Of a stretch of DNA of 64,000 bases, positions 7,277 through 15,539 are shown piece by piece. The DNA is taken from NCBI RefSeq assembly GCF_014842875.1, contig NZ_JACYXZ010000004.1, positions 124,001 to 188,000 of the forward strand, in the 5' to 3' direction. A program made the translations under genes and the position numbers. Numbering within the stretch: position 1 is the first letter of the stretch; each line of letters opens with the position of its first letter. Under the pieces are notes generated by a model that was not told the DNA's origin, did no database searches, and saw only the letters and a list, made by a program, of their open reading frames with translations. Source of the stretch: Nocardioides donggukensis. GTDB lineage: Bacteria; Actinomycetota; Actinomycetes; Propionibacteriales; Nocardioidaceae.

Positions 7277-9049
7277 TCAGAGCGCCCGGATCCGCTCGTC
7301 CAGCTCCCGCCGGTTGTCCCGCCGGCAGCGCACCTCGACCACCTCGACGCCGCCGTTCGGCTGGTCCAGCGCCTGCCGCAGCTCCGGCAGCGACTCGACC
7401 CGCCAGTGCGGCGTCCGGGTGGCGGCGCAGAGGGCGGCCAGGTCGACGCCGTGCGGCGTGCCGAAGAGCGCGTCGTAGCCCTCGGCGAACCGCGGGTCGC
7501 CCTGCTCCAGCATCGCGAAGATCGATCCCCCGTCGTCGTTGACCACGACGATCGTCAGGTCCGGCTCGGGCTGGTCGGGGCCGAGCACCAGGCCCCCGGC
7601 GTCGTGCAGGAACGTCACGTCGCCCATGAGCGCGAAGCTCCGGCTCCCGTGCGGGCGCCCGAGCGCCGCGCCGATCGCGCTCGAGACGGTGCCGTCGATG
7701 CCGGCCAGGCCGCGGTTGGCCACCACTCGGCGCCGGTCGCCGACCCGGTACGGCGCGACCATCAGGTCGAGGTCGCGGATCGGGCTCGACGCCCCGACGT
7801 ACAACAGCCCACCGGGGGGTACGGCGGCGCTGACGGCACCGGCGACCTCGTACGGCGTGATGCCGGGCTCGGCGGCCAGCAGCGCGTCGAGGCTCCGAGC
7901 GAGCCGGGCGTCGGCCTCGCGCCAGGCGGCGGCCCAGCCGGGGTCGTCGGCGGACTCGACCCGCACCGACCCGGCCTCGACGTCCACCGGGAACGGACGC
8001 TGCGACCACCGGCCCCGCGGCCGGACCGAGACCACCTCGACGTCCTCGCGCTCGAGCAGGCGGGTCACCGGCCGGGACAGGGTGGGGTGACCCATCACGA
8101 CCACCCGCTCGATCCGCTCACCCAGGCCCTCCGCGCCGCCGGGCGCCCGACCGGCCGCGCCGCCGGCCACCCCGCCGGCCGCCCCGCCCAGCAGGAGCCG
8201 GTAGCACCGCAGCGCGTGGCTGCCGGTGCGGGCGCCGCTGGTCGGCTCGGCCAGCAGCGGCCAGTCCGCGGCCTCGGCGAGCACCCGGGCCGGTGGGCCG
8301 GCGTCGTCGCCGGCGACGACCACGGTGCGGGGTCCCCTCGGCAGCGTCACCTCGGGCCCGACCGGCGCCTCGGTCACGTCGCGGGCCCGATCGTGAGCCC
8401 TCGGGGTCGGCTCGGCCGTGCGAATCGGCCCGGCCATCACAGGCGGCCCGTCCGGGACCAGGGGCGGCACCAGCTGGACGTTGAGGTGCAGCGGGCCGTC
8501 GGCGACACCGAGCGCCTCGGCCGCGAGCGCCACCGGTCCCGCCACGTCCTGGTCCGGGTAGCCCGACCGGTCGCCCTGCGGGTCGCCCGGCTGGTCGCCC
8601 TGCCAGTCGCCCTGCCTCCCGGGCGGTCCGACCGCGAGGTCGAGGAACCTCGCGGCGTCGCCGAAGATGCCGACTTGGTCCGTGGTCTGCGACGCGCCGG
8701 TGCCGCGCAGCGAGGCCGGGCGGTCCGCGGTGACCAGCACCAGCGGGAGCCCGGAGTGGGCGGCCTCGAGCACCGCCGGGTGCAGGTTGGCGACCGCGGT
8801 CCCGGAGGTGCACACCACCGCGGCGCGGGCCCCGACCCGGGTCATCCCCAGCGCCAGGAACCCGCCGGTGCGCTCGTCGACGCGGGTGTGCAGCCGCAGC
8901 CGGCCGGCACGGGCGGCCTCCCAGGCCGCGAACGCCAGCGGCGCGTTGCGGGAGCCCGGCGCCAGCACCAGCTCGGTGACGCCGCCCACGACCAGCGCGT
9001 CGACCAGGCCGCGGGCCAGCCGGGTGGAGGGGTTCTCGGAGACGGTCAT
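7277..9049 (-). CDS. menD: 2-succinyl-5-enolpyruvyl-6-hydroxy-3-cyclohexene-1-carboxylate synthase (SEPHCHC synthase)
   Basis: A 590-residue ThDP-dependent enzyme that adds the succinyl semialdehyde unit of 2-oxoglutarate to isochorismate, the second step of menaquinone synthesis. The N-terminal ThDP domain shows LAPGSRNAPL, the Glu-containing VDERTGGFLALGM and TSGTAVANLHPAVLEA; the C-terminal domain shows MGDVTFLHDAGGL and VVNDDGGSIFAML for Mg-diphosphate binding. A Gly/Asp/Gln-rich insertion (GDWQGDQPGDPQGDRSG) near 200 and an Ala/Gly-rich stretch (GGAAGGVAGGAAG) near 350 are low-complexity. The ATG at 9049 overlaps the menC stop by 4 bases (ATGA), so it is the last gene of a menE-menC-menD operon. 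Confidence 0.93.
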   Translation of the reverse strand: MTVSENPSTRLARGLVDALVVGGVTELVLAPGSRNAPLAFAAWEAARAGRLRLHTRVDERTGGFLALGMTRVGARAAVVCTSGTAVANLHPAVLEAAHSGLPLVLVTADRPASLRGTGASQTTDQVGIFGDAARFLDLAVGPPGRQGDWQGDQPGDPQGDRSGYPDQDVAGPVALAAEALGVADGPLHLNVQLVPPLVPDGPPVMAGPIRTAEPTPRAHDRARDVTEAPVGPEVTLPRGPRTVVVAGDDAGPPARVLAEAADWPLLAEPTSGARTGSHALRCYRLLLGGAAGGVAGGAAGRAPGGAEGLGERIERVVVMGHPTLSRPVTRLLEREDVEVVSVRPRGRWSQRPFPVDVEAGSVRVESADDPGWAAAWREADARLARSLDALLAAEPGITPYEVAGAVSAAVPPGGLLYVGASSPIRDLDLMVAPYRVGDRRRVVANRGLAGIDGTVSSAIGAALGRPHGSRSFALMGDVTFLHDAGGLVLGPDQPEPDLTIVVVNDDGGSIFAMLEQGDPRFAEGYDALFGTPHGVDLAALCAATRTPHWRVESLPELRQALDQPNGGVEVVEVRCRRDNRRELDERIRAL

Positions 9050-10017
9050 CGGGGTCGATCCTGCCCGAGCGCGGCGCGGTACTCGGTCACCTCGGCGAGT
9101 CGTGCCTGCCAGTGGGCGATCCGCTCGGCGGGAGCGGCCACCCGGTCCAGGGCGGCCTCGGACAGCACCGGCCGGCGCACCGGCAGCACCCCGCCGACCG
9201 GCAGCAGCGGCTCGGCGGCCGGGTCGTCGGTGAGCAGCTGGACGGTGGCCAGCCCGCACGCGTACGGCAGCTCCGGCAGCGCCGCCGCCAGGGCCAGCCC
9301 GGCGGCGATCCCCACCGAGCTCTCGAGGGCGCTCGAGACGACCACGGGCAGCCCGATGTCCTCGGCGATCCGCAGGCAGGCCCGGACCCCGCCGAGCGGC
9401 TGCACCTTGAGCACGGCGACGTCGGCGGCCTCCAGCTCGCGCACCCGGTAGGGGTCCGCCGCCCGCCGGATCGACTCGTCCGCGGCGACCGGCACCTCGA
9501 CCCGGCGGCGTACGGCGGCCAGGTCCTCGACGCTCGCGCACGGCTGCTCGACGTACTCCAGCCCCTCGGCGGCCCGGTCCAGCGCCTGGACCGCCGACAC
9601 CGCCTCGTCCGGGGACCAGCCGCCGTTGGCGTCGACCCGGATCCGCCCGTCCGGGCCCAGCGCGTCGCGGACCGCCTCGACCCGGGCGAGGTCGTCGTCG
9701 AGGCGCTGGCCGGGCTCGGCCACCTTGACCTTCGCGGTCCGGCACCCACCCGCCCGGACGATCTCCCCGGCTCGGTCCGGCCCGACGGCGGGGACGGTCA
9801 CGTTGACCGGGATCTCGCTGCGCACCGCGTCCGGCCAGCCCCCGGCGGCGGCCTCCTCGGCGCAGCGCAGCCACGGCTCGACCTCGGCGACGGGGTACTC
9901 GATGAACGGGCTCCACTCGCCCCAGCCGGCCGCACCGGGGATCAGCATCCCCTCCCGCTCGGTGATGCCGCGGAACCGGGTCCGCAGCGGGACCGACCAC
10001 ACCACGGGGGCGCTCAT
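9046..10017 (-). CDS. menC: o-Succinylbenzoate synthase
   Basis: A 323-residue member of the enolase superfamily that dehydrates SHCHC to o-succinylbenzoate. Catalytic and metal residues are visible: the KxK pair Lys96 and Lys98 (AKVKV), metal ligands Asp129 (RVDANGG), Glu157 (YVEQPC) and Asp180 (AADES), and Lys204 (VLKVQPLGG). The ATG at 10017 overlaps the menE stop (ATGA), and its own stop overlaps the menD start, indicating translational coupling. The length is normal for the short actinobacterial MenC type. Confidence 0.93.
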   Translation of the reverse strand: MSAPVVWSVPLRTRFRGITEREGMLIPGAAGWGEWSPFIEYPVAEVEPWLRCAEEAAAGGWPDAVRSEIPVNVTVPAVGPDRAGEIVRAGGCRTAKVKVAEPGQRLDDDLARVEAVRDALGPDGRIRVDANGGWSPDEAVSAVQALDRAAEGLEYVEQPCASVEDLAAVRRRVEVPVAADESIRRAADPYRVRELEAADVAVLKVQPLGGVRACLRIAEDIGLPVVVSSALESSVGIAAGLALAAALPELPYACGLATVQLLTDDPAAEPLLPVGGVLPVRRPVLSEAALDRVAAPAERIAHWQARLAEVTEYRAALGQDRPR

Positions 10018-11018
10018 GCCAGGGCCCGCAGCGCGACGCGGTCGACCTTGCCGTTGGCCAGCAGGGGCAGCTCGGGCAGCTCGACCACCTCGCGCGGCGC
10101 CCACGAGCGCGGGTGCTCGGCGGCGACCCAGTCGCGGGCAGCGTCCCGGTCGAGCCGGCCGACGACGAACGCCACCACCCGCTGCCCCCAGACCTCGTCG
10201 GGGACCCCCAGCACCTCGACCGCGTCGACGCACAGGTGCTCGCGGAGCCGCCGCGCCACCGCCGGGGTCGGCACGTTGATCCCGCCGCTGATCACCACGT
10301 CGTCCAGCCGGCCCAGCACCACCAGCCGACCGTCCACGACCCGGCCGAGGTCGCTGGTGCGGAACCAGCCGCCGTCGAGGACCTCCGACGTCGCCGCGGG
10401 GTCGTCGTCGTACCCGTCGAAGAGCACCGGGCCGGCGATCCGGACCCGGCCGTCGTCCTCGGTCTCGACCCGCACCTGCGCGAGCGGGACCCCGTCGTAC
10501 ACGCAGCCGCCACTGGTCTCGCTCGAGCCGTAGGTGGCCACGACGGTGATCCCCGCGTCGACCGCCCGCTGCCGGAGCGAGGGGTCGATCGGGCCGCCGC
10601 CGAGCAGCACCGCGTCCAGCCCGGCCAGCGCGGCGGTCTCGGCCGGGTCGGTCAGCGCCCGGTGCAGCTGGGTCGGGACCAGGGAGGCGTAGCGACACCG
10701 CTCGGCGGCCCCGGCCCACGGGCCCTCCGCCACGGCCGGGCGGACACCGGCCAGCAGCGAGCGGACCACGACCTGCAACCCTGCGACGTACGACGGGGGC
10801 AGCGTCAGCAGCCAGCGACCCGGCCCCCCGAGCCGCTCGTGGGTGGCGGTGGCCGAGGCCACCAGCGCGCGCCGGGAGAGCCGCACCCGCTTCGGTGCGC
10901 CGGTCGACCCGGAGGTCTCCACGACGAGCGGCTCCGGCTCGGCCGCGGCCCCGAGCCATGCCTGCACCTCGTCGATCACCTCCGCGGCGCTGCCGCGGAC
11001 CGGACGCAGTGGGCTCAC
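10014..11018 (-). CDS. menE: o-Succinylbenzoate--CoA ligase
   Basis: A 334-residue member of the ANL adenylating superfamily that activates o-succinylbenzoate with ATP and CoA. Visible motifs: the P-loop ETSGSTGAPKRV near 40, LGGGPIDPSL, TYGSSETSGG, RTSDLGRVVDGRLVVLGRLDD and the C-terminal catalytic lysine in LLANGKVDRVAL. It is shorter than typical ligases because the N-terminal subdomain is reduced, as in other actinobacterial MenE proteins. The GTG start at 11018 has a TAGCGT box 7 bases upstream, so it heads the menE-menC-menD operon and is probably leaderless. menB and menH are not in the window. Confidence 0.92.
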   Translation of the reverse strand: MSPLRPVRGSAAEVIDEVQAWLGAAAEPEPLVVETSGSTGAPKRVRLSRRALVASATATHERLGGPGRWLLTLPPSYVAGLQVVVRSLLAGVRPAVAEGPWAGAAERCRYASLVPTQLHRALTDPAETAALAGLDAVLLGGGPIDPSLRQRAVDAGITVVATYGSSETSGGCVYDGVPLAQVRVETEDDGRVRIAGPVLFDGYDDDPAATSEVLDGGWFRTSDLGRVVDGRLVVLGRLDDVVISGGINVPTPAVARRLREHLCVDAVEVLGVPDEVWGQRVVAFVVGRLDRDAARDWVAAEHPRSWAPREVVELPELPLLANGKVDRVALRALA

Positions 11019-11025
11019 GGGGCGA

Positions 11026-11048
11026 ACGCTAGTCCCCCCTGCCAGAAT
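11026..11048. promoter_or_regulatory. Divergent leaderless promoters for menE and the ElaA-like gene
   Basis: On the minus strand TAGCGT (11026-11031) lies 7 bases before the menE GTG. On the plus strand CAGAAT (11043-11048) lies 7 bases before the GTG at 11056. The two boxes are 11 bases apart within a 37-base intergenic gap, so the two promoters must overlap and may compete for polymerase. Confidence 0.45.
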
Positions 11049-11055
11049 CGGCCGC

Positions 11056-11553
11056 GTGGACCCGACCTGGCAGACCCTGCACCACCGAGACCTGACCGGC
11101 CGGCAGATGCACGACCTGCTGCGGCTGCGGCACCGGGTGTTCGTGCGTGAGCAGGACTGCCCGGACTACGACGACATCGACGGGCTGGACGTCGCCGACG
11201 ACGCCCACCACGTGCTCGCCTACGACGGCGACGTGCTGCTGGCCACCGCCCGGGTGCTGCCTCCGCGCGACGCCGCGGGGCACTCCCGCCCGCGCGAGTA
11301 CGGGTCCGGCGGCGGAGCGGCCCGGGTCGGGCGGGTCGTGGTGGCGCCCGAAGGACGGGGACGCGGCCTGGCCCACGAACTGGTGCGACGCTGCGTCGAG
11401 GTCGCCGAGCGCACCTGGCCGGGGTCCCCGATCACGCTGGGCGCCCAGGCGCACCTCACCGACCTGTACGCGGCGTACGGCTTCGTGCCGGTCGGCGAGC
11501 CGTACGTCGAGGACGGGATCCCGCACGTCGACATGACCCGGCCGCCTGCTTGA
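11056..11553 (+). CDS. GNAT acetyltransferase, ElaA family
   Basis: A 165-residue GNAT protein. The N-terminal LLRLRHRVFVREQDCPDYDDID with its acidic tail and the C-terminal YAAYGFVPVGEPYVEDGIPHVDM are the hallmark ends of the ElaA family; the acetyl-CoA loop is VGRVVVAPEGRGRGLAHEL. The substrate of ElaA proteins is not established. The GTG at 11056 fits the family N-terminus (TLHHRDLTGRQ). menA starts 10 bases downstream on the same strand, so the two may share a transcript. Confidence 0.88.
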   Translation: MDPTWQTLHHRDLTGRQMHDLLRLRHRVFVREQDCPDYDDIDGLDVADDAHHVLAYDGDVLLATARVLPPRDAAGHSRPREYGSGGGAARVGRVVVAPEGRGRGLAHELVRRCVEVAERTWPGSPITLGAQAHLTDLYAAYGFVPVGEPYVEDGIPHVDMTRPPA

Positions 11554-11563
11554 ATCGTCCCTC

Positions 11564-12448
11564 GTGACCGCCCCCACGCCGACGACCTCCGACTGGTGGG
11601 CCGGTGCCCGGCCGCGGACCCTGCCGGCCGCCGTCGCCCCCGTGCTCGCCGGCACCGGCGTCGCGGCGTACGTCGACGCGGCGGTGTGGTGGAAGGCGGC
11701 GCTGGCCCTGGTCGTCTCGGTGGCGCTGCAGGTCGGCGTCAACTACGCCAACGACTACTCCGACGGGGTGCGCGGCACCGACGCCGACCGGGTCGGGCCG
11801 ATGCGGCTGGTCGGCTCCGGCCGCGCGAGGCCCGGGGCGGTCCGGCGCGCCGCGTTCCTCGCATTCGGCGTCGCCGGCGTCGCCGGGCTGGTGCTGGCGG
11901 TCACCACGAGCTGGTGGCTGGTGGCGATCGGCGCCGTCTGCATCCTGGCGGCCTGGTACTACACCGGCGGCTCCCGGCCCTACGGCTACCTCGGGCTCGG
12001 CGAGGTGATGGTGTTCGTCTTCTTCGGGCTGGTCGCCGTCGTGGGGACGACGTACGTGCAGGTCGAGCGGCTGCCCGAGCCGGCGTGGTACGCCGGGGTC
12101 GGGATCGGGGCGCTGGCCTGCGCGATCCTGGTCGTCAACAACCTGCGGGACATCCCCACCGACCGGGTGGCCGGCAAGCGGACGCTCGCGGTCGTGCTCG
12201 GCGAGGAGCGGACCCGGTACCTCTACCTGCTGCTGGTGCTGGCCGCCGCCGTGGCCGCCGTCGCGCTGGCGGTGGTCACCACGCTCGGCGCCCTGGCCGG
12301 CCTGGCCTTCCTGGTGGCGTGCCTCCCGGCGCTGCGCACCGTCCTCGGCGGCGCCACCGGCCCCGATCTGGTCCCGGTCCTCGGCCGCACCGGTCTCGCC
12401 GAGCTGGTCTGGGCCCTCGGCGTCGCCCTCCCCCTGCTGCTCGCCTGA
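11564..12448 (+). CDS. menA: 1,4-Dihydroxy-2-naphthoate polyprenyltransferase
   Basis: A 294-residue UbiA-superfamily integral membrane enzyme that attaches a polyprenyl chain to DHNA, giving demethylmenaquinone. The first aspartate-rich motif NDYSDGVRGTD is at 63-73 and the second is NNLRDIPTDRVAGKRTL (about 189-205); eight or nine hydrophobic segments fill the rest. The N-terminal WWAGARPRTLPAAVAPVL is characteristic of MenA. The start is GTG at 11564, which follows TTGAAT by 8 bases. It lies on the strand opposite to menE-menC-menD. Confidence 0.93.
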   Translation: MTAPTPTTSDWWAGARPRTLPAAVAPVLAGTGVAAYVDAAVWWKAALALVVSVALQVGVNYANDYSDGVRGTDADRVGPMRLVGSGRARPGAVRRAAFLAFGVAGVAGLVLAVTTSWWLVAIGAVCILAAWYYTGGSRPYGYLGLGEVMVFVFFGLVAVVGTTYVQVERLPEPAWYAGVGIGALACAILVVNNLRDIPTDRVAGKRTLAVVLGEERTRYLYLLLVLAAAVAAVALAVVTTLGALAGLAFLVACLPALRTVLGGATGPDLVPVLGRTGLAELVWALGVALPLLLA

Positions 12449-12488
12449 GCCCCCGTCTCCGCCCCGCCCCTTCCCCCCCGCCATCCTG

Positions 12489-12551
12489 GATAGTCCACGA
12501 AGTTCGAGTCGCTCCCGAGCCGATTCCGCGGTCCGATCCTCGTGGACTATC
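12489..12551. repeat. 63-bp GATAGTCC...GGACTATC inverted-repeat element, copy 1
   Basis: The element begins GATAGTCCACGAAGTTCGAG and ends TCGTGGACTATC; the outer 12 bases pair perfectly and the inner parts of the arms have diverged. Its first 26 bases are identical to copy 3 at 37365. It lies between menA and the 40-codon gene at 12583. No U-tract follows it. Confidence 0.8.
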
Positions 12552-12582
12552 GGGGTGGGGGCGGCGGCGTAGGGTGGACGGC

Positions 12583-12705
12583 ATGGGATTCGTGATCTTC
12601 CTACTCGTCGTCGTCGCCGCCGTCGTGGCCTACCGGATGCGGGTGCAGATCGCCGCGAAGCTGCTCGGCCAGCCCGAGTCGCGGGTCCGGCGACGTCTCA
12701 AGTAG
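12583..12705 (+). CDS. Small single-span membrane protein (40 aa)
   Basis: The 40-codon frame encodes one hydrophobic segment (FVIFLLVVVAAVVAY, residues 3-17) followed by a basic cytoplasmic tail ending PESRVRRRLK. The ATG at 12583 has GGGTGG about 10 bases upstream. The start, single membrane helix and basic tail make it look real, but I recognise no family and no function can be given. It is bracketed by two copies of the GATAGTCC inverted-repeat element. Confidence 0.55.
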   Translation: MGFVIFLLVVVAAVVAYRMRVQIAAKLLGQPESRVRRRLK

Positions 12706-12728
12706 CCGCCCCCTCCTGCTCGACGCCG

Positions 12729-12790
12729 GACAGTCCCGGACGTTCGTGCCCTGGGAACGGCCTCTGAGGGCAGATTCGTTCGGGACTATC
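12729..12790. repeat. 62-bp GATAGTCC-family inverted-repeat element, copy 2 (diverged)
   Basis: Starts GACAGTCCCGGACGTTCG and ends TCGTTCGGGACTATC, with near-identical length and layout to copies 1 and 3 but a diverged sequence. Its right end overlaps the 3' end of the PLP gene: that gene's TAG stop (12786-12788) is part of the terminal GATAGTCC. It lies between two convergent genes, a typical place for a bidirectional terminator. Confidence 0.65.
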
Positions 12791-13895
12791 CCGACAGCGG
12801 CTCGGACCAGTGGCCGGTGGAGACGAAGGTGTCCAGGGCCGAGAGGTACGGCGTGATGTCGATGCCCTGCCCGGCCAGCCAGGCGTCGTCGTAGTAGGTG
12901 TCCGCGTAGCGCTCGCCGCCGTCGCAGAGCAGCGTGACCACCGAGCCCGTCTCCCCGCGCGAGCGCATCCCGGCGATCTGGTGCAGGGCGCCCCACAGCG
13001 CCGTACCCGTCGACCCGCCGGCGGAGAGCCCGGTCAGCGAGGAGCACCAGCGGGCGGCGGCGATCGAGGCGGCGTCGGGGACCGCGATCATGCAGTCCAC
13101 CACCGAGGGCAGGAACGACGGCTCGACCCGCGGCCGGCCGATCCCCTCGATCCGCGACCCGGACCCGGTCGCGGCCGGGTCGTCCTCGCTCCAGCCGCGG
13201 AAGAACGCGGAGTTCTCCGGGTCGACCACGCACAGCTGGGTGTCGCAGCGCCGGTAGCGGACGTAGCGCCCGATCGTGGCCGACGTGCCGCCGGTGCCGG
13301 CGCCGACCACCACCCAGGCCGGCACCGGGTGCCGCTCGTGGGCGAGCTGGCTGAAGATCGACTCGGCGATGTTGTTGTTGCCCCGCCAGTCCGTCGCCCG
13401 CTCGGCGTAGGTGAACTGGTCGAGGTAGTGGCCTCCGGTCTCGGCCGCCAGTCGCCGGGACTCCTCGTAGATGGTCGACGGGTCCGCGACCAGGTGGCAG
13501 CGGCCGCCCTGGAACTCGATCAGCGCGATCTTCTCCGGCGACGTCGAGCGCGGCATGACGGCGACGAACTCCAGCCCGAGCAGGCGGGCGAAGTACGCCT
13601 CCGAGACCGCCGTCGACCCGGAGGATGCCTCGATGATCGTGGCGCCCTCGCCGATCCAGCCGTTGCAGAGCGCGTAGAGGAACAGCGAGCGGGCCAGCCG
13701 GTGCTTCAGCGAGCCGGTCGGGTGCACCGACTCGTCCTTGAGGTAGAGGTCGATCCCCCACTCCGGCGGCAGGGGGAAGACGTGCAGGTGGGTGTCCGCG
13801 GACCGGTTCGCGTCGGCCTCGACCTTGCGGATCGCCTCGTTCAGCCAGGCACGGGCCGCCGCGTCCCGGCGGGCCACGACCTCGCAGCCGCTCAC
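12786..13895 (-). CDS. PLP-dependent cysteine synthase-family enzyme (Cds1 / CysK2 type)
   Basis: A 369-residue fold-type II PLP enzyme. The PLP lysine is Lys64 in HPTGSLKHR; the substrate loop is [14 protein letters not shown] and the phosphate-binding glycine loop is [15 protein letters not shown]. The long motif set ([39 protein letters not shown]) matches, as I recall it, the mycobacterial L-cysteine desulfhydrase Cds1 and the related CysK2, which release H2S from cysteine or make S-sulfocysteine. Choosing between them needs a tree. The GTG at 13895 overlaps the stop of the DUF4229 gene (GTGA), so the two are co-translated. Confidence 0.85.
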   Translation of the reverse strand: MSGCEVVARRDAAARAWLNEAIRKVEADANRSADTHLHVFPLPPEWGIDLYLKDESVHPTGSLKHRLARSLFLYALCNGWIGEGATIIEASSGSTAVSEAYFARLLGLEFVAVMPRSTSPEKIALIEFQGGRCHLVADPSTIYEESRRLAAETGGHYLDQFTYAERATDWRGNNNIAESIFSQLAHERHPVPAWVVVGAGTGGTSATIGRYVRYRRCDTQLCVVDPENSAFFRGWSEDDPAATGSGSRIEGIGRPRVEPSFLPSVVDCMIAVPDAASIAAARWCSSLTGLSAGGSTGTALWGALHQIAGMRSRGETGSVVTLLCDGGERYADTYYDDAWLAGQGIDITPYLSALDTFVSTGHWSEPLSG

Positions 13896-14161
13896 GCCGA
13901 CCCGTCGTCGTCCTCGCGCGCGGTCATCTCCTCGAACCGCGCGGTGGCCCGCTCGGCACGGGCCTGGACCCGGCGGGCGAACGCCTCCCGGTGCCGGTCG
14001 AGCACGAAGAACGACGCCACGCCGGAGACCACGAACGCGATCACCGCCGCCCAGAGCACGGGTACGCCGTCTGCGGCGAGGCCCCAGACTCCGGCCACCA
14101 GCACGAAGGCCGCGGCGAAGAGCACCAACCGCAGACCGGTGTAGACGACGAACTCCCTCAC
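13892..14161 (-). CDS. DUF4229 small membrane protein
   Basis: An 89-residue protein with two hydrophobic segments (about 8-28 and 34-53) and a charged, Arg/Glu-rich coiled C-terminus ([24 protein letters not shown]). This arrangement matches the actinobacterial DUF4229 family, of unknown function. The GTG at 14161 follows a TAGGGT box by 6 bases, so it is leaderless and heads a two-gene operon with the PLP enzyme (4-base overlap). A link to cysteine or sulfide metabolism would be guesswork from context. Confidence 0.75.
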   Translation of the reverse strand: MREFVVYTGLRLVLFAAAFVLVAGVWGLAADGVPVLWAAVIAFVVSGVASFFVLDRHREAFARRVQARAERATARFEEMTAREDDDGSA

Positions 14162-14167
14162 CCCTCC

Positions 14168-14198
14168 ACCCTATGACCCTTTACCCGCCAACTACCCT
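14168..14198. promoter_or_regulatory. Divergent leaderless promoters (DUF4229 and small membrane gene)
   Basis: Minus strand: TAGGGT (14168-14173) lies 6 bases before the GTG at 14161. Plus strand: TACCCT (14193-14198) lies 6 bases before the GTG at 14205. The whole intergenic region is 43 bases and is less GC-rich than its surroundings. Confidence 0.5.
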
Positions 14199-14204
14199 TG
14201 AGGG

Positions 14205-14423
14205 GTGGGCAAGTTACTGCTGCTGCTGCTGGCCATCGCGGTGGTGATCTACGTCGTCACGAGGCTGATCGAGACCCGGGGTCACCCCTTCCGCCGTTCC
14301 GCGCCCCGGCCGGGCCCGGGTCGACCCGGTCCGCCGCGGCCGCTGGGCCCCGACGACGACCCCGACTTCCTCCGCGACCTGAACCGGCGTCGCCGGCAGA
14401 AGAAGAAGGACGGCGAGGAGTAG
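14205..14423 (+). CDS. Small membrane-anchored protein (72 aa)
   Basis: Residues 3-19 form one membrane helix (KLLLLLLAIAVVIYVVTRL); the rest is a Pro/Gly/Arg-rich segment, an acidic patch (PDDDPDFLRDL) and a basic tail (NRRRRQKKKDGEE). No family is recognised. The start is GTG at 14205 with a -10 box at the leaderless spacing. It is convergent with ccsB (9-base gap). Confidence 0.6.
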   Translation: MGKLLLLLLAIAVVIYVVTRLIETRGHPFRRSAPRPGPGRPGPPRPLGPDDDPDFLRDLNRRRRQKKKDGEE

Positions 14424-14432
14424 CCCGCCGGG

Positions 14433-15539
14433 TCAGCCGGTCGACAGAGCCTCGGGCAGGTCCACGGACAGGTCCCCGCGCGTGACGACCGGGCCCGATG
14501 CTCCACCGGGACCGGGTGGCTCCTGCCGCTCCACCACCGCCGCCGGGGCGGCGTAGGAGTGCTGCGAGGAGCCGCCGAAGAAGTAGTTGATGCCGATGAA
14601 GTTGAACCACAGCGTCGCCACTCCGACCAGGGCCACGATCGCGGCGTTGCGGCCCTTCCAGCCCGCCGTCGCCCGGGCGTGCAGGTAGGCCGCGTAGACC
14701 ACCCAGGTGATGAACGCCCACACCTCCTTGGGGTCCCAGCCCCAGTAGCGCGACCAGGCGTAGTGCGCCCAGATCGGTCCGGAGATCAGCACCGCGAACG
14801 TCCAGATCGGGAAGGCGAACGCGTGCAGCCGGTAGGAGAGCCGGTCCAGCGCCGGCAGGTCGGGGATCCGCGCCATCATCCCGGTCGCCGGGGCGTCCGC
14901 CCGGGTGCCGGATCCGCCGGCCGTCGAGGCGCCGACCGCGGACCCGCCGCCGGCGGCCGCACCCACCGGCACCGCGGTCGACCGTCGCTGCCGCTCGAGC
15001 ACCCGGCTCTTGAGCAGGTACACCGCCGAGACCAGGCCGGCCAGGCTGAAGATGCCGGTGGCGATCACCGCGGCGACCACGTGGATCACCAGCCACGGCG
15101 AGCTGAGCGCCTCGGTCAGCGGCGCGACCGGCTCGTAGAGCCAGATCACCGCCGCCATGAGGATCACGAAGACGAATCCCACCACCCAGGGGGCCATCCA
15201 GGCGAGCCGGTAGCGCCGGTGCAGCGCGAGGTAGCCCAAGGTCACCACGAAGGTCCCGCTGAGCGTGAACTCGTACATGTTGCCCCAGGGCACCCGGTTC
15301 GGGTCCGCGGCCAGCCCCCGGCCGACCAGCCCGACCGCGTGCACGACCGCGGCGATCGCGGTCAGCAGCAGCCCGAACCGGCCGAACACCTCGGTCTGGT
15401 CGCCCTCGGGGGTCTGGTCGGCGGGCAGCCTGCGCAGCATCGCCCACTGCGCCGAGTGCGCCAGCAGCGCGAGGAAGTAGACGATGCCGGCGACCGTGAC
15501 CGCCTGGTTGCTCAGGGACTCCCAGCTTGCGTTCGTCAC
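14433..15539 (-). CDS. ccsB: Cytochrome c biogenesis protein CcsB/CcsA (system II heme transporter)
   Basis: A 368-residue polytopic membrane protein. The tryptophan-rich WWD-type signature YWGWDPKEVWAFITWVVYA lies near 268-286, preceded by GPIWAHYAW, and conserved His residues occur in the flanking helices; these bind and hand heme to apocytochrome c on the outer face. A poorly conserved Gly/Ala/Ser-rich loop (about 165-200) sits between helices. The GTG at 15539 overlaps the resB stop (GTGA). It is the last gene of the hemL-to-ccsB operon, in the same order as hemL-Rv0525-Rv0526-ccdA-Rv0528-ccsB of M. tuberculosis. Confidence 0.92.
   Translation of the reverse strand: MTNASWESLSNQAVTVAGIVYFLALLAHSAQWAMLRRLPADQTPEGDQTEVFGRFGLLLTAIAAVVHAVGLVGRGLAADPNRVPWGNMYEFTLSGTFVVTLGYLALHRRYRLAWMAPWVVGFVFVILMAAVIWLYEPVAPLTEALSSPWLVIHVVAAVIATGIFSLAGLVSAVYLLKSRVLERQRRSTAVPVGAAAGGGSAVGASTAGGSGTRADAPATGMMARIPDLPALDRLSYRLHAFAFPIWTFAVLISGPIWAHYAWSRYWGWDPKEVWAFITWVVYAAYLHARATAGWKGRNAAIVALVGVATLWFNFIGINYFFGGSSQHSYAAPAAVVERQEPPGPGGASGPVVTRGDLSVDLPEALSTG

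Noticed and set aside
8560..8640. Frameshift in menD at the GDWQGDQPGDPQGDRSG stretch
   Set aside because: The frame is continuous and conserved motifs continue on both sides; it is an in-frame low-complexity insertion.
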